A DNA stretch of 64,000 nt from Bacteroidales bacterium UBA5371 (lineage in GTDB: Bacteria > Bacteroidota > Bacteroidia > Bacteroidales > P3). Location of the stretch: NCBI GenBank assembly GCA_002407855.1, contig DHPF01000006.1, positions 265,213-329,212 of the forward strand. Reading direction: 5' to 3'. Position numbers and translations under genes: made by a program. The notes under the pieces are model-generated. The model was not told where the DNA came from. It was given only the letters and a program-made list of their open reading frames with translations, and did not search any database. Positions 14,193 to 22,813 of the stretch are shown here, piece after piece (the stretch's first letter is position 1; every line of letters begins with the position of its first letter).

Positions 14193-16820
14193 TTATTGAA
14201 TATTCTTTATAATATCTATTATCTCTTCTATGCTTTTTGCGTTTTCTAATCTTTTGTTTTCAAAAACCATATAATATCGATAGTTTTCTCCTGCTTTATT
14301 AGCCCACACGTTTCCTAATTTTATTTTATCTTGACTATCTATATTATCCAAATGACCGCCTTTAGTTTCTAAAAGAACTATCTTACCATTTTTCAGTTTC
14401 ACAATAAAGTCAGGGTAATGATTTATAAATCCATTTATCACAAAACCTCTTCCTTTTGATAAATTTCGATGCCAAAAAACAACATTATCTAATCCTGCAA
14501 TCTGAGTAATAATTCTCTCTTCAAAAGGATTCATTGAATCTTCTTCTGTATATAGATTCTTTTGAATATAACCAATACTATCTTTAGGTATAATCCTTTC
14601 AGGAAATTCAAAACTATCTTCACACTTAATTAATCCTAAATCTAATAATCTATAAAATTGCTCTTGAGCATACTTATTACACAATTGCTCAATCTTTCGG
14701 CTAATAACTTGTGCATAACCAAATTCATCATTGGCAATCTCATTAATTTTATCCCCTTCTAATTTTGAAATAATATCGCTAACATAGTTTTTTATATCAG
14801 GTTGAGAAATCTCATTAATGCTTCCAATAATTCTTGAAATGCTTTCAACTATCTTATTTTTCTTTCCTTGTGGAGTAAGTCCTTTAAAATATTCAACAAA
14901 TCCTTCCCTTACGTTTGCAGACATCTTTTGATATTGAGGCACAAATTCATCTTTAAGTCTTTCACTCAAATCAATCTTTGCCATATCTGTAGAAGTAATA
15001 GTTAAATCTATATTTTTATCCTGCGTACTTAAATCAAATCCATTTAGTAAATAATTTTTAGTTAATTTAATAGATTCATCTTTGCTATTAAATAATGATT
15101 CTACTTTAGATTTCATATAAAAAGCAGGTAGTTTTATGCCTTTTACTTCTTCTTTAAAACTATCTTTTAATTTACTTGTCTTCACTTTATCTATTATATC
15201 AGTTGGTATTGATTGTTCTTCTTTTATTGATTCCTCAACTTCCTTTTCATATTCCATTGATTTCTCATTTGCAATTGTAGTAATATTTTCAACAAATTGC
15301 CTTGATTCTGGAGTTTGTGAATATTCTTTTATTTTTTCTGTATCAATTTCAACATCAAAATCAATATCATTTTCATTAATTGTTTGTTGAATTGGCTCTT
15401 CAAATAATAGAGTTAAGTCATCTCCCTTTTCAACTTTAGTTTCAACTTCTTTATATCTATAATCTTTTTTACTAAACCCTGCTCTATTCAAAGCACTAAT
15501 AATATTCTCTAAAGTTTTTTGAAAATCGGAGGAAGAAGAAAAAACATAAGAACTATTTAATAAATGATTACTATGTTTTGTAACATGAGGAAGTCGAAGA
15601 ATTCTACCTAATATTTGTTCAACATCAACATTTGAAGTTTTATTTGCTAAAGAAGCCAATATATAAGCAAAAGGACAATCCCAACCCTCTTTTAAAGCAT
15701 TAACAGTAATAATAAATCTAACTTCACAATCCCTACTTAATAAATCAATATTCTTTATCTCATCATTATTTGAAGTCTTAATTTTAATTTGATTTTCTGG
15801 AATTCCTAATTCAATAAGTTGTCCTTTAATCTTGTCAAAAGTAATATTATCATCGTCATTTTTTGGCTGAGCTTGGAAAAGAACAATAGGTCTAATATAT
15901 AATCCTGTTAGTTTTTCATTTTCTATTGCGACCTCTTCTAATTTCTTTTGAAATTGTATAGAATTTGAAATAACTTCCTCTGTATTTCTATTCTTATAAA
16001 CAATAACAGGTAATTTTACCATATTATTTTTCTTCAGTTTCATTGCATCAACAAAACTAATAATATTTGATTTCTCCCTTGGTGTTGCAGTGAGATCTAA
16101 AATAAAAGATGGATTAATTAAATTAAGCAAGTCCAATCTTAAATCAGATTCATAATTATGGCTTTCATCAATAATTACAACAGGATTTAAATTAGCAATT
16201 ACTTGAATTAAAGCAGTATCATTTACATCTTCAATTTGGTTAGAATTATAGCTTTTATCCTTAGTAAAACTTACAAGATTTTCGTTTTCTTGGAATACTT
16301 TTCTCCCTTCTTTTTTATTAGATGCAAATGATTGAATGCTTAACACTAAAATACTTAATTGTTCTCTTACTTCAATAGGGTTAAAGTTTTGCCCATACAA
16401 CAAAGTTTGTTTATTATATACTCTTACAGCACTTCCAAAATGAGAATCAATTTTTTGTCTATAAGGATGAGAACTATCATTTAGGTTCTTATAAGTTTGT
16501 TGTAAAATAGTATCTGAAGGAACAAACCATACTACAACTTTAGCCTTTTCACTTGGTAGTTTATCACATATCGTTTTTATAGAATTACATGCAATAAATG
16601 TTTTACCTCCAGCTGTAGGAACTTTAACTGTAACTCTTGGGACTCCTTTAATCGAATTATCATAAGGTCTTAAATATCTATCCTCTAAAGTAGAAAAATA
16701 AACTCCTTTGCTTTCCCATAAATTTTTAAAAGCTTGACTTATATCACTTGTAATATTTAATTCCTCAAGATATGTTGTTAAGTCATTAATAACTTCTTGT
16801 TGGTATGATTTTAATTCCAT
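14193..16820 (-). CDS. res: Type III restriction endonuclease, Res subunit
   Basis: The 875-residue protein has the Res layout: an SF2 translocase with Walker A VPTAGGKT (67-74), the DExH box IIDESH (216-221) and LTATPRE, a late helicase motif with EGWDCPFAYIL and QILGRILRLP, and a C-terminal PD-(D/E)xK nuclease in HYPDFIVKLK plus LLETKGG (about Asp804, Glu818, Lys820). With Mod it forms a type III enzyme that cuts after ATP-driven movement between inversely oriented unmethylated sites. All key residues are present, so it is probably active. It is last in the mod-ORF6N-res operon and follows the ORF6N gene by 11 bases. Confidence 0.92.
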   Translation of the reverse strand: MELKSYQQEVINDLTTYLEELNITSDISQAFKNLWESKGVYFSTLEDRYLRPYDNSIKGVPRVTVKVPTAGGKTFIACNSIKTICDKLPSEKAKVVVWFVPSDTILQQTYKNLNDSSHPYRQKIDSHFGSAVRVYNKQTLLYGQNFNPIEVREQLSILVLSIQSFASNKKEGRKVFQENENLVSFTKDKSYNSNQIEDVNDTALIQVIANLNPVVIIDESHNYESDLRLDLLNLINPSFILDLTATPREKSNIISFVDAMKLKKNNMVKLPVIVYKNRNTEEVISNSIQFQKKLEEVAIENEKLTGLYIRPIVLFQAQPKNDDDNITFDKIKGQLIELGIPENQIKIKTSNNDEIKNIDLLSRDCEVRFIITVNALKEGWDCPFAYILASLANKTSNVDVEQILGRILRLPHVTKHSNHLLNSSYVFSSSSDFQKTLENIISALNRAGFSKKDYRYKEVETKVEKGDDLTLLFEEPIQQTINENDIDFDVEIDTEKIKEYSQTPESRQFVENITTIANEKSMEYEKEVEESIKEEQSIPTDIIDKVKTSKLKDSFKEEVKGIKLPAFYMKSKVESLFNSKDESIKLTKNYLLNGFDLSTQDKNIDLTITSTDMAKIDLSERLKDEFVPQYQKMSANVREGFVEYFKGLTPQGKKNKIVESISRIIGSINEISQPDIKNYVSDIISKLEGDKINEIANDEFGYAQVISRKIEQLCNKYAQEQFYRLLDLGLIKCEDSFEFPERIIPKDSIGYIQKNLYTEEDSMNPFEERIITQIAGLDNVVFWHRNLSKGRGFVINGFINHYPDFIVKLKNGKIVLLETKGGHLDNIDSQDKIKLGNVWANKAGENYRYYMVFENKRLENAKSIEEIIDIIKNIQ

Positions 16821-16831
16821 AATTTAATTAT

Positions 16832-17770
16832 TTAAACCAATCTATTTAATAATTCAGTAATTAAACCTTTCTCTTCCATTTTGGTAAAAGAAAAGCACTT
16901 CTTACCTAAGTCTTTTAATGAAGCACCAATAGTATAAAGCTCATTATTATCTATTATCAAATATCTATCGTGTACTTTTGTTGTTCTATACTCTTTCAAT
17001 GTTGGATATTGAGCATTAAACTTTTTAATATCTGTTTTATTAATATTTGCATTAGGCAAAGTATATAATATTACACTTACATTTGTTTGTTTTTTTGAAA
17101 GCATATCCAAAACGTCATTATCAACATAATTATCAATAAGAATAATTTCTTTTTTTGCCTTTCTAATCAAATCAACAACAAAACTATAAGCATCATAAAT
17201 CTGTCCATCGAAGAATATACCCTGAGTTTTTACCCCTTTGTTTTGATCAAGAGCATTAAATACTTTATCAAACTTTTCATCATAACCAATTAATCTATTT
17301 TCAATATTATCTATACGTTGAAAAAATTGAGCATTTGAAAGAATGAATTTTCTCATTTCAACAAAAGCATTCATAATCCTAATACTAACTTCAACTGCTG
17401 TTTGACTATTCAAAACAGATGAAAGCATTGCTACACCTTGTTCTGTAAAAGCATAAGGCATATATCTTCTTCCTCCAATATTGTTGTTTGAGGTCACAAA
17501 TTGTGATCTCAAATTATCCCACTCCTTTTCAGAAAGTTGAAAACGAAAAGATTCAGGAAATCTTTCAATATTTCTTTTTACTGCTTGATTTAACACTCTT
17601 GTCTCAACCCCATAAAGTTCAGCCAAATCACTATCGAACATCACTTGAATATTGCGAATATTAAATATCCTACTTTCAATATCATTTGTAGAAACAATTT
17701 GAGTATTGTTTTCTTCTTTCACTGAACTAGTCGCAATTTGCGACCGATTGTTTTTTTCAGCCTTTCCCAT
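16832..17770 (-). CDS. ORF6N-domain protein with a PLD-like C-terminal part
   Basis: In this 312-residue protein, residues about 32-120 are an ORF6N (KilA-N-related) DNA-binding domain: IFNIRNIQVMFDSDLAELYGVETRVLNQAVKRN, with ERFPESFRFQLSEKEW and GRRYMPYAFTEQGVAMLSSVL. A short helix follows, and residues about 185-312 look like one half of a phospholipase-D fold (KKEIILIDNYVDNDVLDML and VHDRYLIID, an HxR...D version of the HKD motif). It lies 2 bases after mod and 11 before res, so it is part of the operon. ORF6N proteins are common phage and defence accessories. Its role here (regulator or third effector) is open. Confidence 0.82.
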   Translation of the reverse strand: MGKAEKNNRSQIATSSVKEENNTQIVSTNDIESRIFNIRNIQVMFDSDLAELYGVETRVLNQAVKRNIERFPESFRFQLSEKEWDNLRSQFVTSNNNIGGRRYMPYAFTEQGVAMLSSVLNSQTAVEVSIRIMNAFVEMRKFILSNAQFFQRIDNIENRLIGYDEKFDKVFNALDQNKGVKTQGIFFDGQIYDAYSFVVDLIRKAKKEIILIDNYVDNDVLDMLSKKQTNVSVILYTLPNANINKTDIKKFNAQYPTLKEYRTTKVHDRYLIIDNNELYTIGASLKDLGKKCFSFTKMEEKGLITELLNRLV

Positions 17771-17772
17771 AA

Positions 17773-19398
17773 TTAGAAATGTTTAATATCTCTTGGAATC
17801 TTCTTAAAGATAATATTATTTTTAAGCATAAACTCTTTATCCAAAAGACAAATATCAGCATAAATAACATATTGTTCAGCCTTTTGAGTAACTATATTCA
17901 AATTATCAATACTTAAAACCGTTAATTTATCTTTCTCATAGTAGAAGTAATAGCCAGTATTCAAATAATTATCGAGCAAATACCAATCCTTTTTTGTTCG
18001 TTCTCTATTTAAGAACTCTTTAGTTTCAGTATAGTAAATATACTCTCTAATCTTCTCTTGCCCAACTTCCTCATTCAAATTATTATCCTCCAAAAATAGC
18101 CTTTCCCCCAACTCATAATAATCAAACTCTCCACCTGTCCCCTCAACCTTCTTATTCCCTTCTCCATAACCATTAATAACCCTCTTAACCCTTTCCGCAG
18201 TAATATCCTGAGCATAATCTTCCATTTCCACCAAAATAAATTTCCTATTCCCCCCATCCAATTTATTCAAATTCAAAACCGCATGCCCAGTAGTACCACT
18301 TCCAGCAAAAGAATCTAAAATAATAGAATCTTTATCAGCAATCCAACTAACTATCCTTTCAATTATTTTTGGATTTTTAGGATTATCAAATGTAATATCA
18401 CTATACTTGTTATATTCTGAAGTTCCATTTACTAATAAGTCATCCCATAAATTATTACCATATTTTTGATTTGTAGGAGCAATATAGTGTTCAGGTTTAT
18501 TATTTTTTGATAACCTAAGTAAATCAATTTCAATATTATTATTGATGGCATTTTCACAATACCATAAATCTATATTATCTTGATTAACCTCCTTATTACT
18601 ATCATTTAAATTATCTACACATAGTTTATAGTTTTCAATTGCTTTTATGCTACGATCTTTCCCCCATCTCCATTGTCCTTTTTGAGGTGTAATTCCAAAT
18701 ATTTCATATCTCATTGTAGGTCTATCTGTACCTCTCCAATGGTTATTCCATGTACCTTTTCTTATTTCGTCTAATTGAAAATAAAAATGAGGCAATCTAT
18801 AGTTATTGTTTTTGGAATAACACACAATAAATTCACAAGCAATTCCTAATTTATCAATATTTTCAAATTGAGCCTGAACACTTTTTGTCCCTCTTTTTAT
18901 TATAATATTATTTCTAAAATTTTGTTTGCCGAAGATTTCGTCGCAGATTAGTTTTAGGTTTGCTTGTTCGTTGTCGTCTATTGATATAAAGATTGCTCCG
19001 TCTTCGGAGAGGAGTTTGTGAAGAAGTTTTAGGCGGGGGTACATCATACAAAGCCATTTATCGTGGCGTGTTAGGTCTTCTCCTTCTGTCCCTACAACCT
19101 CATTAAGCCATTTCTTAATCTTTGGATGGTTTACATTATCATTATAAACCCATTTCTCATTTCCTGTATTATAAGGAGGATCTATATAAATACATTTAAT
19201 CTTTCCTTCATATTCAGGAAGAAGAGCTTTAAGAGCTTCAAGATTATCACCATGAATAATTTTATTCCCACTCTTAGTTTCTTTTTCACTTTCTCCACCC
19301 TCCACACTAAAACCATATTTATGTTCTAATACTCTATAAGGCACATCTTGATGATGAGTAATAACTTTCTCTTTTCCAATCCAAGTAAGTTCAGGCAT
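17773..19398 (-). CDS. mod: Type III DNA methyltransferase, Mod subunit (adenine-specific, beta class)
   Basis: The 541-residue protein has motif IV DPPYNTGNE (73-81) before motif I DSFAGSGTTG (362-371), the beta-class order of type III Mod N6-adenine methyltransferases. The stretch between, about 160-350, is the target-recognition region. It methylates one strand of an asymmetric site using S-adenosylmethionine and also guides Res. No homopolymer or short tandem repeat that would suggest phase variation is visible. Ending at 541 residues, it is rather short but carries both catalytic motifs. A TAGCTTTG promoter element is at 19428-19435. Confidence 0.93.
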   Translation of the reverse strand: MPELTWIGKEKVITHHQDVPYRVLEHKYGFSVEGGESEKETKSGNKIIHGDNLEALKALLPEYEGKIKCIYIDPPYNTGNEKWVYNDNVNHPKIKKWLNEVVGTEGEDLTRHDKWLCMMYPRLKLLHKLLSEDGAIFISIDDNEQANLKLICDEIFGKQNFRNNIIIKRGTKSVQAQFENIDKLGIACEFIVCYSKNNNYRLPHFYFQLDEIRKGTWNNHWRGTDRPTMRYEIFGITPQKGQWRWGKDRSIKAIENYKLCVDNLNDSNKEVNQDNIDLWYCENAINNNIEIDLLRLSKNNKPEHYIAPTNQKYGNNLWDDLLVNGTSEYNKYSDITFDNPKNPKIIERIVSWIADKDSIILDSFAGSGTTGHAVLNLNKLDGGNRKFILVEMEDYAQDITAERVKRVINGYGEGNKKVEGTGGEFDYYELGERLFLEDNNLNEEVGQEKIREYIYYTETKEFLNRERTKKDWYLLDNYLNTGYYFYYEKDKLTVLSIDNLNIVTQKAEQYVIYADICLLDKEFMLKNNIIFKKIPRDIKHF

Positions 19399-19427
19399 AT
19401 TTTTTTTATTCTTCTTTTTTCAATGTT

Positions 19428-19435
19428 CAAAGCTA
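19428..19435 (-). promoter_or_regulatory. -7 promoter element for the type III R-M operon
   Basis: Minus-strand TAGCTTTG, 30 bases before ATG 19398. No good -33 element seen. Confidence 0.45.
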
Positions 19436-19538
19436 CAAAAAATAATTTACAATGAAGGAAATTGGAAAAAAAATAAAAAATAGCATCTCTTTATCAGTAT
19501 TCTTTGTAATTTAGCGGATTAATATTAATCTTAACATT

Positions 19539-20714
19539 ATGACAGTATTTAATTCAGACGAAAAGCAATATCTTGTTTCTATTCTTAAAAAACATAGTGG
19601 ATCTAAATACAAGCAATATATAAATATTTTTATTAATGATTTTATTGCAAAGTTTATTTATAATAAATTGTTCAATATTGATAATAACGAAATGGATGTA
19701 AGGGAGAAAATTAAATCATTCAATGAAAAAAAGGAAGAATTTATTGTAAATAAAGACTCTGTAAAAGAAATATTTTTTGATGCTTTCCCAGAAACAATTG
19801 GACGACAATCTTCGTGCAATATTATTGAAATAATAAACAGAAACTATAATATACTTGAAAATGATAAGCTTATGATGTATTTATCCATTAGGACAATCTT
19901 TTTTAATTTATTTGGTAAAAACCATTTGTTATTTAATTTGGATGATAAAAAATACATTCAAATAATTGAATATAAATTTTTCAATTTCAACTATACGGAT
20001 ATTTCTAAATTAAAAGAATTTTGTCACCAATTAATTATAGAGATTATTAACATTTACATATTCTCAGATAAACAAGCTATTGATTGCACTGACGAAGAAC
20101 ATAGTCGTTTATCTCAATATAAAAATAACGCAATAGGTATTTTTGATATTTACATGAGTGAAGATATTATTAATGGATACAAAAATGAGTTTCCATTTAA
20201 TAAAAACATTTATATTGAAGAGATTTATGATAATATTTATTATATATGGGTGAATTATATCATTAATGATACAAATGAAATTAATATAGAAGAGATTAAT
20301 CAGCAATTAGAAACTATTGAGCAAATAAACACAAAAATAGATTCTGAGATTAAATCAATAAATACTAACTTATCTCCAAAACAACTAAATTTTTTAGTTG
20401 AAGGTCTTATAGAGCTTGGATGTATTGATGAAAAGAATAAAGGTGATTTGATTGCATTTTTAGGGATACAGAATAGAAAACAATCTATAAATACAATTAA
20501 ATGGAAAAAGAGTAAAATGCTATGTGCTTATTTTGTAGATAAGTTTAATTGTGATATTCTAAATAAAGATAGGATTATTTGGAAGCCTTTTGAAGCTTTA
20601 TTCTCTCAAAGTAAATTGGTTGACTCTCGTAATCATTATAGAAACAAAACTGGAGACAAGCCTATGGGCTATAAAGATATTAATGTTTTATTTGAAAAAA
20701 TATTAAAAGAATAG
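19539..20714 (+). CDS. Protein of unknown function, accessory region
   Basis: The 391-residue protein is very rich in I, N, K and D, with no signal peptide, membrane span or catalytic motif that I recognise. The middle (about 225-275) is predicted helical (NEINIEEINQQLETIEQINTKIDSEI), likely a coiled coil. The C-terminal part LSPKQLNFLVEGLIELGCI, followed by INTIKWKKSKMLCAYFVDKF, recalls the C-terminal region of RteC-like and related proteins of Bacteroides mobile elements; this is a weak resemblance from memory. It is divergent from the R-M operon and precedes the replication genes. A terminator follows. Confidence 0.6.
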   Translation: MTVFNSDEKQYLVSILKKHSGSKYKQYINIFINDFIAKFIYNKLFNIDNNEMDVREKIKSFNEKKEEFIVNKDSVKEIFFDAFPETIGRQSSCNIIEIINRNYNILENDKLMMYLSIRTIFFNLFGKNHLLFNLDDKKYIQIIEYKFFNFNYTDISKLKEFCHQLIIEIINIYIFSDKQAIDCTDEEHSRLSQYKNNAIGIFDIYMSEDIINGYKNEFPFNKNIYIEEIYDNIYYIWVNYIINDTNEINIEEINQQLETIEQINTKIDSEIKSINTNLSPKQLNFLVEGLIELGCIDEKNKGDLIAFLGIQNRKQSINTIKWKKSKMLCAYFVDKFNCDILNKDRIIWKPFEALFSQSKLVDSRNHYRNKTGDKPMGYKDINVLFEKILKE

Positions 20715-20780
20715 TACCATATTACTACCTTAATTAATACCATAACACTACCATAATATTTAATTATGAGTCCCATTATG

Positions 20781-20802
20781 AGTCCCTTATGGGACTTTTT
20801 TT
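20781..20802 (+). terminator. Terminator after the unknown gene
   Basis: AGTCCC (20781-20786), TTAT loop, GGGACT (20791-20796), then T to 20802. Confidence 0.85.
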
Positions 20803-20829
20803 ATGTCCTATTTTTTGAATCTTTGCCGT

Positions 20830-20970
20830 GTCAAACAACAAAAAAAATTTTTGTTTTGGATTTGACTCTTTGAAAAAGGAAGAGGGTAAGAAGTAGCTAC
20901 TCTTATCTAAGTTAATTTAAAAAGCAAGATGTACATAGCTTTTTGATTAATGGAGATAAAACCCTCTTCC
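20830..20970 (+). other. Structured leader before the replication module
   Basis: Three elements lie within 140 bases: a hairpin GTCAAA...TTTGAC with an inner CAAAAA/TTTTTG pairing (20830-20866), a 10-bp inverted repeat GGAAGAGGGT (20878-20887) and ACCCTCTTCC (20961-20970), and a palindrome AGTAGCTACT (20892-20901). They could be a leader RNA structure or an origin-like site. A 15-codon ORF begins at ATG 21001 and overlaps the next start. Confidence 0.5.
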
Positions 20971-21011
20971 TTGATTGGAGATTTATTTATTAATTTTAAA
21001 ATGGCAGTTTT

Positions 21012-21419
21012 ATGCAAAACAATAATAAAAGACAAAGCTACCTACTAAAAGAAAGTGCTTTGCAAAATGGAAAATATGGTTGGGTTAATGAATTGACTAA
21101 CGAATGGGAGATTGAGCCTATTTATGACTACTATCATGCAATTAATTTCGACTTTCAAACTTACTTGAAGGAGTTAAAGAAATTAAAGCAAATAGCTATC
21201 AAAAGGGCTTTCAAGAGTAAGAGATTTAAGAAAAATCTTCGTAGTTCTTATAATGCAAATTTAGCTTCAATTCAATCTCTTTTTGGTGTTGCTCTAATTA
21301 AGCATGCTTGTGATAACTACGATGATGCTTATTGTTACAACAGCTCTAATATTAATTGTATGCGATGCCCATACAGATTTAATAACATTGAAAAAATAGA
21401 AGGAGGTTATAATGAATAA
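21012..21419 (+). CDS. Small protein of unknown function in the replication module
   Basis: The 135-residue protein is basic in the middle (KQIAIKRAFKSKRFKKNLRSS) with a C-terminal cysteine group (CYNSSNINCMRCPYRF) that might bind zinc. It overlaps the following RepA-like gene by 8 bases, which supports coupled translation. Position and composition suggest a nucleic-acid-binding helper, but no family is recognised. Confidence 0.65.
   Translation: MQNNNKRQSYLLKESALQNGKYGWVNELTNEWEIEPIYDYYHAINFDFQTYLKELKKLKQIAIKRAFKSKRFKKNLRSSYNANLASIQSLFGVALIKHACDNYDDAYCYNSSNINCMRCPYRFNNIEKIEGGYNE
21400..21406 (+). promoter_or_regulatory. Strong Shine-Dalgarno site before the RepA-like gene
   Basis: GAAGGAGG lies 6 to 12 bases before ATG 21412. 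Such sites are rare in this window, which may indicate foreign origin. Confidence 0.6.
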
Positions 21420-22668
21420 TGAATTTCAAAATATGGAAACAAGAAATGAAAACGCTAATCAAGTATTAGCAAGTGAAAACAATCAAAAAGGTAATAATGG
21501 GGAGTATAAGCTCCCTAAGGTTACTTTCGACGATAAGTTTGTTGAAGAGATTGAAATGGAAAGGGCTTTGGAGAAAGAGGCTCATCTTGAAAGGTTCAAA
21601 AATGCTAATGCCCTTTATGGGAATAGACAAAGGGGTTTTGATGATATTCAAAAGGAGTTCGAGAAGCTAAAGCAAAAGTCAGTTGAGGAAATACCTCCTA
21701 TTGATGAGAATTTGGATGAGGCATTTGAAGTTATTAGTGCTTCTTCGCTCCTAAATGATGAAATAGAACAAATCCCTATGCTCGTTCATCCTTTGTTCCA
21801 TAGTGTTGGACTTGCTTTGCTGGTTGGGTCATCAGATATTGGGAAAAGCACATTTTTAAAGCAGTTTTGTGTGTCTGTGGTAACGGGCATAAAGTTTCTT
21901 GGTATGGAGGTAAATGCAAAACACAAAATCGCTATTTATGTATCAAGTGAGGATGACCAGATGAGTACTTCCTTTGTTCTTAAGAAGCAGAATAAAGAGT
22001 ATAATCTTAGTGCTAAGGAGGTGGATGGTCTTAAATTTATTTTTGAAACAGATCTGCTTTTGGAAAGGCTTGAATGTGAATTGGAGAAACAAAGGGCTGA
22101 TGTTATTGTGATTGATGCCCTAACCGACCTTATCAATACTGACCTCTACAAAGCCAATGATGTAAGATTTTTCCTCAATCAGTATTCTCAACTTGCAAAG
22201 AAATACCAATGTCTTATTATTTTTCTTCATCATACCAGAAAGAACTCAGAAAACGTTGCTCCGAGCAAAAATAACTCATTGGGTAGTCAAGCAATTGAGG
22301 CTAAGAGTAGATTGGTTTTAGAAATTAAGGCTAATCTTAATAACCCGACTATCAGACACCTATGCCCTGTTAAAGGGAATTACCTACCTCATGAGCTGAA
22401 AAGAAGCTCTATTGATATGATGTTTACCGATAACCTTACCTTTCAATCACTTGGAACCAATACTCCTTTTGATAAGATTAATACCAATGAGGTTAATTTC
22501 ACTAAGCTCGAAACGGAGTACAATGAGATAATTTCACTCAAAGAACAAGGTTTGAATTATAGGGAAATTGCAATGAAGTTTGGAGTAAGTCATACTACGA
22601 TTCAAAGAAAGATTAAGTCTTATGAAAAACTTAAGAATACTCAACACATTATCATGGATAAAAATTAA
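21412..22668 (+). CDS. RepA-like AAA/RecA-fold ATPase (replicative helicase type)
   Basis: The 418-residue protein has a charged N-terminus (1-110), a RecA-like core with Walker A VGSSDIGKST (138-147), an SSED segment, Walker B VIVIDALTDL (231-240) and IIFLHHTRK (a motif usual in RepA/AAA_25 proteins), and a C-terminal helix-turn-helix (NYREIAMKFGVSHTTIQRKI, about 378-397). Proteins of this type work as plasmid or phage replicative helicases with a primase. The downstream zinc-finger/TOPRIM gene fits this. A strong Shine-Dalgarno site (21400-21406) precedes the start, and the gene overlaps the upstream one by 8 bases. Confidence 0.82.
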   Translation: MNNEFQNMETRNENANQVLASENNQKGNNGEYKLPKVTFDDKFVEEIEMERALEKEAHLERFKNANALYGNRQRGFDDIQKEFEKLKQKSVEEIPPIDENLDEAFEVISASSLLNDEIEQIPMLVHPLFHSVGLALLVGSSDIGKSTFLKQFCVSVVTGIKFLGMEVNAKHKIAIYVSSEDDQMSTSFVLKKQNKEYNLSAKEVDGLKFIFETDLLLERLECELEKQRADVIVIDALTDLINTDLYKANDVRFFLNQYSQLAKKYQCLIIFLHHTRKNSENVAPSKNNSLGSQAIEAKSRLVLEIKANLNNPTIRHLCPVKGNYLPHELKRSSIDMMFTDNLTFQSLGTNTPFDKINTNEVNFTKLETEYNEIISLKEQGLNYREIAMKFGVSHTTIQRKIKSYEKLKNTQHIIMDKN

Positions 22669-22684
22669 TAGCTAAGTTAGTGAG

Positions 22685-22721
22685 TGTACATCCCCAAAAA
22701 TTCTCTGATTTTGGGGTGTAC
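22685..22721 (+). other. Long hairpin between the ATPase and primase genes
   Basis: GTACATCCCCAAAA (22686-22699) pairs with TTTTGGGGTGTAC (22709-22721) apart from one unpaired base. No T-tract follows, so it may be an operator, processing site or origin element rather than a plain terminator. Confidence 0.55.
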
Positions 22722-22813
22722 CCATTAACTATTAAATCTTGGTTCATGTTACATTTATAGGGGGTTGTTCCAAAGGTTCCATGCACCAAAAATTAAAAAG
22801 ACAAGAATAATAA

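Noticed and set aside
17773..19398. Phase variation of the type III mod gene
   Set aside because: No homopolymer or short tandem repeat was found in or just before the gene.
22685..22721. Intrinsic terminator after the RepA-like gene
   Set aside because: The hairpin is strong but no T-tract follows on either strand, so it is listed as an unassigned structure.
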